The notes beneath the pieces are model-generated. The model was not told the DNA's origin. It ran no database searches and saw only the letters and a program-made list of their open reading frames with translations. A stretch of 64,000 bases of DNA from Vibrio cyclitrophicus. GTDB lineage: Bacteria; Pseudomonadota; Gammaproteobacteria; Enterobacterales; Vibrionaceae. The DNA lies in the NCBI GenBank assembly GCA_023206055.1, contig CP065366.1:1612001-1676000 (forward strand), in the 5' to 3' direction. This document shows, one piece after another, positions 8,542 through 15,464 of this stretch. Positions within the stretch are counted from its first letter, which is position 1; each line of letters opens with the position of its first letter. Position numbers and translations under genes: made by a program.

Positions 8542-9327
8542 ATGTTTGGCTTTGGTTGTAAAGGCGATAAACAAGGTATCTTTGGTTGCAAAGGCGTGTT
8601 GTCTAAAAAGCAGCAGTCTATCGCAGACCGAGAAGTAGAGTTGATGTTGTTAGCAAAAGATCTGGTTCGAGAACAAGGGTTCGGAAACCTTACGATGGAT
8701 AAGCTAACGGCCGCGAGCTCTTATTCGAAAGGTACAATATACAATCACTTTTGCAGCAAAGAAGACGTAGTTTTAGCCTTGTGTATTCACTCTTTAAAGG
8801 CCGAAGCATTAATGTTTGCTCGTTCTGGAGAGTTTGAAGGCAACTCACGCGAAAAGGTCGTTGCACTGCACGTTGCTTACCGAATCTATGTTCGCATGGA
8901 GCCGGTGCTATCAACCTGTGCGATCATGGCAAAAAGCCCGTGGGTACTAGAGAAAGCGTCTAGTGCACGCGTAGCCGAGATGAATGAACTGGAAGAATTG
9001 GTGATTGAACAAGCTGATTTAATGGTTAACCAAGCAGTTGATGCTGGTGACTTAAAGTTCCCTTTCGGTATGGGTTCAGACGCCATCGTGTTTGCAAACT
9101 GGTCAATCGCATTTGGTTCAAATGCCTTGTCACAGAACGCATCCAACAGTCATTGTATTAAGCGGTTACAAGACCCGTATTCAGTATTATACAACGCGAA
9201 CATGCTACTAGACGGCCTCAACTGGCAGCCTCTTTCTACTGATTGGGACTACCGCAAAACTTGGCGTCGAGTAGAACAAGAACTGTTCAGCGAAGAGATT
9301 GCCTACTTAGAATCTGTAGGTCGATAG
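8542..9327 (+). CDS. TetR-family transcriptional regulator
   Basis: TetR-family repressor of 261 residues. The helix-turn-helix lies at about 45-85 (GFGNLTMDKLTAASSYSKGT, then IYNHFCSKEDVV). The C-terminal helical ligand domain is longer than the minimal 190-200-residue TetR, with a Trp/Tyr-rich tail. The N-terminus is odd: before the first helix sit two copies of FGCKG (positions 4-8 and 14-18), giving two spaced Cys. The gene lies between matching palindromic operators and directly before the RND operon, so it most likely represses itself and that operon until a hydrophobic ligand binds. The ligand is unknown. It ends with a small terminator hairpin. Confidence 0.85.
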   Translation: MFGFGCKGDKQGIFGCKGVLSKKQQSIADREVELMLLAKDLVREQGFGNLTMDKLTAASSYSKGTIYNHFCSKEDVVLALCIHSLKAEALMFARSGEFEGNSREKVVALHVAYRIYVRMEPVLSTCAIMAKSPWVLEKASSARVAEMNELEELVIEQADLMVNQAVDAGDLKFPFGMGSDAIVFANWSIAFGSNALSQNASNSHCIKRLQDPYSVLYNANMLLDGLNWQPLSTDWDYRKTWRRVEQELFSEEIAYLESVGR

Positions 9328-9335
9328 CTTCCATT

Positions 9336-9355
9336 AAGCCCACTCATGTGGGTTT
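9336..9355 (+). terminator. small terminator-like hairpin after tetR
   Basis: AAGCCCAC and GTGGGTTT pair around TCAT, 8 bp after the tetR stop codon, with a weak T/A-rich tail. Probably a partial terminator. Confidence 0.45.
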
Positions 9356-9370
9356 ATTAATAACCATTTA

Positions 9371-9383
9371 TGACGATTCGTCA
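9371..9383. promoter_or_regulatory. TetR-type operator, distal site before the RND operon
   Basis: TGACGATTCGTCA is a 13-bp palindrome followed by CAAA, of the same form as the copies at 8417 and 9482. Confidence 0.7.
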
Positions 9384-9448
9384 CAAACTTAAGTTTAGCC
9401 GAATGTGGTTTAGGCTTTCTTGAGTATATGACTAAGAATTGTGTTTTT

Positions 9449-9469
9449 GTCAGCTTCGGCTGGCTTTTT
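9449..9469 (+). terminator. UUCG-capped terminator or attenuator in the RND leader
   Basis: GTCAGC and GCTGGC pair around the tetraloop TTCG and are followed by five T. It lies between the two operators and 40 bp before the permease start, so it either stops read-through from tetR or attenuates the operon leader. Confidence 0.55.
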
Positions 9470-9481
9470 AAGACACAACTA

Positions 9482-9494
9482 TGACGAATCGTCA
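9482..9494. promoter_or_regulatory. TetR-type operator, proximal site before the RND operon
   Basis: TGACGAATCGTCA is a perfect palindrome around A/T, followed by CAAA, and ends 15 bp before the permease start codon. A bound repressor would block elongation or initiation. Confidence 0.7.
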
Positions 9495-9509
9495 CAAATG
9501 GAGACTGTG

Positions 9510-11972
9510 ATGGAACATGACAGCCAGAAGCTCGCTTTCGATCACCAAAATCGAGATAACCGTAACGTCGATAGCGGGGATCTAAATAACAGTTGGCACT
9601 CAATACCGACCAAGCGTTCGTTTATCGTTCTGCTGGTGGTTTTTTCAATCATCATTCTCTCTGCATTAGGGGCAAAGAACCTCTACTTTAGAGGGGACTA
9701 CAACATCTTCTTCGAAGGCACCAACAAACAGTTGATGGCGTTCGACGAAATTCAAACTACCTTTGCAAAAACCGATAACCTCGCGATTGTTGTCGCGCCT
9801 GAAGATGGCAATGTCTTCACCCCAGAAACCCTCACCCTAATTCAAAACCTCACGGTCGATGCGTGGCAGATCCCGTACTCAAGCCGTGTCGATTCGCTTG
9901 CCAATTATCAGCATACCGAAGCGGTTGAAGATGACCTCTTAGTGGAAGACTTGCTGTACGAAGAATACGAGCACACGCCAGAGCGGATCGCCAAAGTAAA
10001 ACAGATCGCGCTCAACGAACCACTGCTTAAGAATGCTTTAGTATCGGCCTCTGGCGACGTGACCATTGTGAACGTGACCGTGCAATTGCCTGAAGTGGAT
10101 AAAACCGCCGAAGTGCAAGAAGTCATTGCAGCAATCAACACCATGATCGCTAAGTATCAAGCCGATTATCCGAATGTCGAATTCCATAAAGCGGGCATCA
10201 TTGCCATGAACAACGCGTTTATGATGTCGGCTCAAGAAGACAGTTCAACGCTGGTTCCGTTAATGCTGTTGGTGGTGTTGGTGTTCCTGACCTTTATGTT
10301 GCGCTCATTCTTTAGTGTGGTGGCTACCTTAGTTGTGATTATCTCGTCGATTGTCGCGACCATGGGTTTGTCTGGCTGGGCTGGGATGTTCCTCAGCACC
10401 GCGACGGTTAACGTTCCAACCTTAGTATTAACCCTTGCTGTTGCCGATTGTGTTCACGTGATTGTGACCATGAGACAAGCGATGCAACGCGGGATGGAGA
10501 AAGCACAAGCCATTCAATACAGCATCAAGCTTAATGCGATGCCGATCTTAATTACTTCTGTCACCACCGCGATTGGTTTCTTGATGATGAACATGTCGGA
10601 TTCTCCCGTATTGCGAGACTTCGGTAACTTGTCGGCATTGGGCGTGATCATCGCGTGTTTTCTCTCTGTGACTATGCTTCCTGCGCTGTTAAAACTCTTG
10701 CCAGTTAAGAGCTTGCCAGCAAATCCATTAGCGGCAGATAAAGTGACCTTCATGGATAAGCTCGGTGACTTTGTCGTGACCAATCGTAAAGCATTGCTGC
10801 CTATTTCTACTCTTGTGATTGTGGGTGCTGCCGCGTTAATTCCACTCAACAAAGTGAATGATGAATCGGTGAAGTATTTCGATACATCAAGTGAGTTCAG
10901 ACAAGCAGCCGATTTCATGGAAGAGACCGTAAGCGGCATGACCACCATCAGCATCGCAGTCAAAACCAACGAATCTCAAGCGATTGCTGATCCTGTGTTC
11001 TTACAAGCGATTGGCGACTTTACTGAGTGGCTACGCGTTCAACCAGAAACCGACCATGTGGCCACGCTTTCCGATGTTTACATGCGTTTGAATAAGAACA
11101 TGCATGGCGATGATGACAGTTACTACCAACTGCCACTTAACCGTGAACTTGCCGCGCAATACCTACTGCTATATGAGATGTCTCTGCCTTATGGGTTGGA
11201 CCTAAACAACCAGATCAACGTCGATAAGTCATCGATCAAAATGGTACTTACGGTAGACAACCTAGGCAGTGTGGAATTGGTGGAACTCGAAGAGCGCATC
11301 TACTCATGGTTTGCCGCTAATGCATCTCAGTATGAAGTGGTCGCGTCGAGCCCATCACTGATGTTTGCTCACATTGGCGAAACCAACATGGCGAGCATGC
11401 TATCGACACTGCCTATCACCTTAGTGCTTATTTCTGGCTTGATGATCTTTGCATTGCGCTCGGTTCGCTTAGGCATCATCAGCCTAGTGCCAAACATTGC
11501 CCCAGCGATTATCGGCTTTGGTTTATGGGCGTTTATTTCGGGCGAAATCAACTTGGGTTTGTCAGTCGTTGTCACCCTTACATTGGGTATCGTGGTCGAT
11601 GATGCGGTGCATTTCTTGAGTAAATACCAACGCGCCAGAATGGAAGGTAAATCAGCAGAAGAAGCGGTTCGTTACGCCTTCCACACTGTTGGTCGCGCAT
11701 TGTGGATCACCACTGTCGTACTTGTGGCTGGTTTCTCTGTACTGGCGATGTCGAGCTTCAGACTTAACTCCGACATGGGCTTACTCAGCGCGATCGTGAT
11801 TTTCATTGCGCTGGTGGTCGACTTCATCTTGCTACCAAGTTTACTGATGATCTTCGACAAACAGACTCACTACTCAGATAAACCTCAGCACGAATCAAAG
11901 CCACTTAAAGCCGAGTTAACTACAGCAGAGCAATCTAGCCCAGCTGGCGAACTGTCTACTTCGACTAAATAA
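9510..11972 (+). CDS. RND superfamily (MMPL-type) permease
   Basis: Inner-membrane RND/MMPL permease of 820 residues. It has the duplicated layout: a TM helix near residue 35, a periplasmic loop, about five TM helices with a sterol-sensing-like core (about 235-400), a second TM/loop repeat and a second TM bundle (about 640-790) including TLGIVVDDAVHFLSKY, the conserved RND helix-4 motif. This type, without a membrane-fusion partner, moves lipids, hopanoids or hydrophobic molecules out of the inner membrane. The ATG at 9510 is preferred because GGAG at 9500-9503 is correctly spaced. It opens an operon with the LolA-like protein (44-bp gap holding a 7-bp stem hairpin at 11979-12002) and the outer-membrane barrel. 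Probably repressed by the upstream TetR protein. The substrate is unknown. Confidence 0.85.
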   Translation: MEHDSQKLAFDHQNRDNRNVDSGDLNNSWHSIPTKRSFIVLLVVFSIIILSALGAKNLYFRGDYNIFFEGTNKQLMAFDEIQTTFAKTDNLAIVVAPEDGNVFTPETLTLIQNLTVDAWQIPYSSRVDSLANYQHTEAVEDDLLVEDLLYEEYEHTPERIAKVKQIALNEPLLKNALVSASGDVTIVNVTVQLPEVDKTAEVQEVIAAINTMIAKYQADYPNVEFHKAGIIAMNNAFMMSAQEDSSTLVPLMLLVVLVFLTFMLRSFFSVVATLVVIISSIVATMGLSGWAGMFLSTATVNVPTLVLTLAVADCVHVIVTMRQAMQRGMEKAQAIQYSIKLNAMPILITSVTTAIGFLMMNMSDSPVLRDFGNLSALGVIIACFLSVTMLPALLKLLPVKSLPANPLAADKVTFMDKLGDFVVTNRKALLPISTLVIVGAAALIPLNKVNDESVKYFDTSSEFRQAADFMEETVSGMTTISIAVKTNESQAIADPVFLQAIGDFTEWLRVQPETDHVATLSDVYMRLNKNMHGDDDSYYQLPLNRELAAQYLLLYEMSLPYGLDLNNQINVDKSSIKMVLTVDNLGSVELVELEERIYSWFAANASQYEVVASSPSLMFAHIGETNMASMLSTLPITLVLISGLMIFALRSVRLGIISLVPNIAPAIIGFGLWAFISGEINLGLSVVVTLTLGIVVDDAVHFLSKYQRARMEGKSAEEAVRYAFHTVGRALWITTVVLVAGFSVLAMSSFRLNSDMGLLSAIVIFIALVVDFILLPSLLMIFDKQTHYSDKPQHESKPLKAELTTAEQSSPAGELSTSTK

Positions 11973-12016
11973 GGAATCGTCAGCCTGCTGCGGTGGGCTG
12001 ACTCAAGGAGAAATTT

Positions 12017-12823
12017 ATGAAAAGCGTTAAACCATCATTCGTTACTACATTATTTGCAGTGAGCACGTTAAGCATCAGCACATTCGCCGCTTTCCCTGCG
12101 TTAGCCGATCCAGCGAAAGGCCTAGAGATTGCCGAACAACGTAAAGCCGTTGATATGGGGTGGGGCGATTCTGTCGCGACCATGGAAATGCTACTTCGCA
12201 ATAAACAAGGCGAAAGCAGCACACGCCTAATGCGATTGAAATCGTTAGAAGTGGATGACGATGGTGATAAAGGCCTAACTATTTTTGATGAGCCACGCGA
12301 CGTAAAAGGCACGGCTTTCTTAAACCATTCACACATCACTAAGTCTGATGATCAATGGTTGTATCTGCCTGCATTGAAACGTGTAAAACGCATCTCTTCA
12401 CGCAACAAATCTGGCCCGTTTATGGGCAGTGAATTTGCTTACGAAGACTTGAGCTCGTTCGAGTTAGGAAAGTACACCTTCAACTACATTGAAGACGCCA
12501 AAATTGAAGGCGTGGATACCTTTGTATTGGAGCAAGTTCCGACCGATAAAAACTCCGGCTACACCATGCAAAAAGTATGGCTAGACCAACAATATTACCG
12601 CCCAGTTCAAGTGGAGTTTTACGACCGTAAAGGCGCATTGCTCAAAACCCTATCGTTCCAAGATTACAAACAATACCTAAACCAATACTGGCGCGCGCAC
12701 ACTATGTCGATGCAAAACCACCAAACAGGCAAGAGTACGGTATTAACCACGACAGATTTAGCGTTCCAGACCGGTCTTAAGGACAAGGATTTTCAAAAAA
12801 ACACACTTAAACGTGCAAAGTAA
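12017..12823 (+). CDS. LolA-like periplasmic outer membrane lipoprotein-sorting protein
   Basis: Secreted protein of 268 residues with a clear signal peptide (cleavage after FPALA, mature start DPAKG). The mature part resembles the outer membrane lipoprotein-sorting (LolA-like, DUF1329-neighbour) family found beside MMPL permeases: GDSVATMEMLLRN, LPALKRVKRISSRNKSGPFM, then FMGSEFAYEDLSSFELGKY and a beta-rich end. Proteins of this fold carry hydrophobic cargo in a half-barrel cavity. AAGGAG stands well before the ATG, and the next gene starts 9 bp after the stop. Inferred role: periplasmic shuttle between the inner-membrane permease and the outer-membrane barrel. Confidence 0.75.
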   Translation: MKSVKPSFVTTLFAVSTLSISTFAAFPALADPAKGLEIAEQRKAVDMGWGDSVATMEMLLRNKQGESSTRLMRLKSLEVDDDGDKGLTIFDEPRDVKGTAFLNHSHITKSDDQWLYLPALKRVKRISSRNKSGPFMGSEFAYEDLSSFELGKYTFNYIEDAKIEGVDTFVLEQVPTDKNSGYTMQKVWLDQQYYRPVQVEFYDRKGALLKTLSFQDYKQYLNQYWRAHTMSMQNHQTGKSTVLTTTDLAFQTGLKDKDFQKNTLKRAK

Positions 12824-12832
12824 GGCAAGAAT

Positions 12833-14065
12833 ATGAAAAGGATTGTGTTAACAGGAACGCAGTTATCTTTAACTTTGGCAGCGACAGTTGGGCTTATGCA
12901 GGTGTCGTTGCCATGTGTGGCAGCAGGTTTTAGCTCTGAGTTCGTAGAACAGGTCACCCCACAGCTAGCAGGGCAGGTAAACCTTGAACACAGGCAGTTC
13001 TTTAGTGACGGCTTACAAGGGCAGGATAAAGGGCAAAGCTCACTGGTGTTGCAACCGGAGTTTTACTGGGAGCAACAAGAGGGCAATGGCAGCTTTACCT
13101 TCACGCCGTTTTATCGCCTAGACAGCGAAGACGATGAGCGAACCCATGGTGACGTTCGTGAAGCTTTGTATCTTACCTACTGGGATGATTACGAACTGCG
13201 AGCGGGTGTCGGCAAGGTGTTCTGGGGCGTGACCGAATCAGCGCACTTAGTGGACGTAGTAAACCAAACCGATGCTATTGAATCGGTCGATGGTGAATCC
13301 AAGTTAGGTCAGCCTATGGTGCACTTCACGTCGATCAAAGACTGGGGAACCATTGATGCCATGTTATTGCCGTATTTTCGTGAGCGTACCTTTGCAGGGG
13401 AAGACGGTCGATTAAGGCCGACTGTACCTGTATCGGACGATGCACTTTACGAATCTTCGAGAGAAGAAAAGCACGTCGATGTGGCATTGCGTTATAGCCA
13501 AATGTACGGCGATTGGGATGTGGGATTAAGCTACTTAGGCGGCACCAATCGCGACCCTTATTATCGTGTAGAAGGCAATCAGCTAAAGCCGTATTACGCG
13601 CAAATGCAGCACTTCGGACTCGATGTGCAAGGCATTATCGGCGACTGGTTATGGAAGCTTGAAAGCATTTATCGCGATAGCTACGACAACCACACTGGTG
13701 TCGCGACAGGCTTTGAATACACATGGGTTGGGGCGCTTGAATCATACTGGGACATCGGCTTCATTGCTGAATATCTGTATGACAGCCGAGGTAATAACGC
13801 CCAAACCATCGGTCAAAACGATGTGTTCCTCGGGGCGCGTTTCGCCTTGAACGATGAAGACGGGACCGAGGTGCTAACGGGCATTACTCAAGATTTAGAT
13901 AACAGCGATGTCTACAGCGCAAAGCTCGAAGCATCTAGCCGTATTAACAATAACCTCAAGTGGCGACTGAACGCTTGGTTGTTTGAGAACGAAACCCCGG
14001 AGGATTTGTTGTTCTTTGCTCGCAAGGACGATTTTGTTGAGGTGGCGTTGGAGTATTACTTCTAA
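12833..14065 (+). CDS. outer-membrane beta-barrel protein (DUF1302-like)
   Basis: Outer-membrane protein of 410 residues with a signal peptide (cleavage near PCVAA) and a barrel-like mature part with many amphipathic strands ending in YYF, the terminal aromatic expected for BAM substrates. Segments such as LRAGVGKVFWGVTESAHLVD followed by VVNQTD recall DUF1302-type barrels that pair with MMPL permeases in pseudomonads and marine bacteria. It is the last gene of the operon; a long hairpin follows at 14122-14161. Inferred role: outer-membrane exit or acceptor for the permease cargo. Confidence 0.7.
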   Translation: MKRIVLTGTQLSLTLAATVGLMQVSLPCVAAGFSSEFVEQVTPQLAGQVNLEHRQFFSDGLQGQDKGQSSLVLQPEFYWEQQEGNGSFTFTPFYRLDSEDDERTHGDVREALYLTYWDDYELRAGVGKVFWGVTESAHLVDVVNQTDAIESVDGESKLGQPMVHFTSIKDWGTIDAMLLPYFRERTFAGEDGRLRPTVPVSDDALYESSREEKHVDVALRYSQMYGDWDVGLSYLGGTNRDPYYRVEGNQLKPYYAQMQHFGLDVQGIIGDWLWKLESIYRDSYDNHTGVATGFEYTWVGALESYWDIGFIAEYLYDSRGNNAQTIGQNDVFLGARFALNDEDGTEVLTGITQDLDNSDVYSAKLEASSRINNNLKWRLNAWLFENETPEDLLFFARKDDFVEVALEYYF

Positions 14066-14121
14066 AGGCTCGATGTTTTAGCTTCAATTGTTAAGTTTTA
14101 AATTCAGATTATTCTACGAAT

Positions 14122-14161
14122 AAACCAAAGAGCGGTGGTCTTAAACCTCGCTCCTTGGTTT
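14122..14161. terminator. long hairpin after the RND operon
   Basis: AAACCAAAGAGCG and CGCTCCTTGGTTT form a 13-bp stem with one mismatch, 57 bp after the barrel gene. The T-run on either strand is short (TTT), so it may be a weak terminator or an RNA-stabilising stem. Confidence 0.5.
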
Positions 14162-14298
14162 CAATTCTCAATCTCAATCTCACTCTTCTACTGATCTCTT
14201 TCTAACACCACGCCTCAAACAAGGTTCTGTGAATGTAATCAAACTGTCTCACTTGGTGACGTTTTTGTATCGGTTTCTCTTTGATTTCATCGATTTCA

Positions 14299-14340
14299 AT
14301 GAAATTCTGTTTTCTAACGTTAAATTTGCCGTGTTTTTAG
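14299..14340 (+). CDS. putative phenylalanine leader peptide of pheST
   Basis: A 13-codon frame, MKFCFLTLNLPCF, with three Phe (positions 3, 5 and 13) and two Cys, ending 122 bp before pheS. E. coli pheST is controlled by attenuation through the short Phe-rich peptide PheM, so a Phe-containing minicistron here is suggestive. However, it has no strong ribosome binding site and no obvious T-tailed terminator lies between it and pheS, so it may be chance. Confidence 0.3.
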   Translation: MKFCFLTLNLPCF

Positions 14341-14462
14341 TCAATAACTTGTTCTTTTAGCGATTCAATTTGGCATTGGTAGCGTGTTTGATTACTATGT
14401 GTAGCTATCTAAAAAAACTAATCATCCGATACGGACACTACCAACTGGTAGATGAGGAAATG

Positions 14463-15446
14463 ATGCAACATCTAGAAGAGATCATTGCTAATGCAACGAC
14501 TGCTATTGATACAGCAGATTCGTTAGTCGCACTTGATGAAGTGCGAGTTCAGTATTTAGGTAAGAAGGGTGAACTAACCCTTCAACTACAAAGCCTAGGT
14601 AAACTTCCACCTGAAGAGCGTCGCACTGCTGGTCAAGAGATCAACAAAGCGAAAGGTGCTGTTCAACAAGCGATCGCAGCTCGCAAAGACGCACTACAAC
14701 GTGCAGAGCTTGAAGCGAAACTAGCTGAAGAAACTATCGATGTGAGCCTACCAGGTCGTCGCATTGAGAACGGTGGTATTCACCCAGTGACTCGTACAGT
14801 TGAGCGTATCGAACAGTTCTTTGGTGAGCTTGGCTTTAGCACTGAGTCTGGCCCTGAGATTGAAGATGCATTCCACAACTTTGATGCACTAAACATCGCA
14901 GACGATCACCCAGCTCGTACTGATCACGATACTTTCTTCTTCAACCCTGATCTAATGCTACGTACGCACACTTCTGGTGTTCAAATCCGTACGATGGAAA
15001 ACGGCAAACCGCCATTCCGCTTCATTGCTCCGGGTCGTGTTTACCGTAACGACTACGATCAAACTCACACGCCAATGTTCCACCAAGTGGAAGGTATGTT
15101 AGTTGATGAGAACGTAAACTTCGCACAACTTAAAGGCATTCTTAACGATTTCCTTTGTAACTTCTTTGAAGAAGAAGTTGAAGTGCGTTTCCGTCCTTCA
15201 TTCTTCCCGTTCACAGAGCCTTCAGCTGAAGTCGACGTGAAACGTAAAGATGGCAAATGGCTAGAAGTTCTAGGCTGTGGCATGGTTCACCCTAACGTAC
15301 TTCGCTCTGTTGGCATCGACCCTGAGAAATACTCTGGTTTTGCATTCGGTATGGGTGTAGAGCGTCTAACGATGCTTCGTTACGGCGTAAATGACCTTCG
15401 TGCGTTCTTCGAGAACGACCTTCGTTTCCTTAAACAATTCAAGTAA
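14463..15446 (+). CDS. pheS: phenylalanyl-tRNA synthetase alpha subunit
   Basis: Alpha subunit of cytosolic phenylalanyl-tRNA synthetase (327 residues, same as E. coli), which charges tRNA-Phe as an alpha2-beta2 tetramer. The N-terminal coiled coil (HLEEIIANATTAIDTADSLV) is followed by the class II catalytic core: motif 1 region GFSTESGPEIEDAFHNFDAL, motif 2 RFIAPGRVYRNDYDQTH with FHQVEG, and motif 3 GFAFGMGVERLTMLRYG near the C-terminus. The frame is open from 14370, but the start is set at 14463 because GAGG at 14454-14457 is correctly spaced and the protein then begins MQHLEEI as in other vibrios. pheT follows after 18 bp. Confidence 0.97.
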   Translation: MQHLEEIIANATTAIDTADSLVALDEVRVQYLGKKGELTLQLQSLGKLPPEERRTAGQEINKAKGAVQQAIAARKDALQRAELEAKLAEETIDVSLPGRRIENGGIHPVTRTVERIEQFFGELGFSTESGPEIEDAFHNFDALNIADDHPARTDHDTFFFNPDLMLRTHTSGVQIRTMENGKPPFRFIAPGRVYRNDYDQTHTPMFHQVEGMLVDENVNFAQLKGILNDFLCNFFEEEVEVRFRPSFFPFTEPSAEVDVKRKDGKWLEVLGCGMVHPNVLRSVGIDPEKYSGFAFGMGVERLTMLRYGVNDLRAFFENDLRFLKQFK

Positions 15447-15464
15447 TCCGGGGCAGTCAAAACT

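Larger units (their letters stand above)
14066..14462. other. 397-bp leader region upstream of pheS
   Basis: Contains the hairpin at 14122-14161, a run of CAATCTC-type pyrimidine repeats near 14164-14190, a possible Phe-containing leader peptide at 14299-14340, and two mutually exclusive pairings near the pheS ribosome binding site: TTGGTAG (14376-14382) can pair with CTACCAA (14438-14444), while CTACC (14438-14442) can instead pair with GGTAG (14447-14451). This suggests, but does not prove, leader control of pheST. Confidence 0.45.

Noticed and set aside
14370..14462. Upstream extension of pheS
   Set aside because: Adds 31 residues with no homology, while a well-spaced GAGG and the conserved MQHLEEI start fit 14463.
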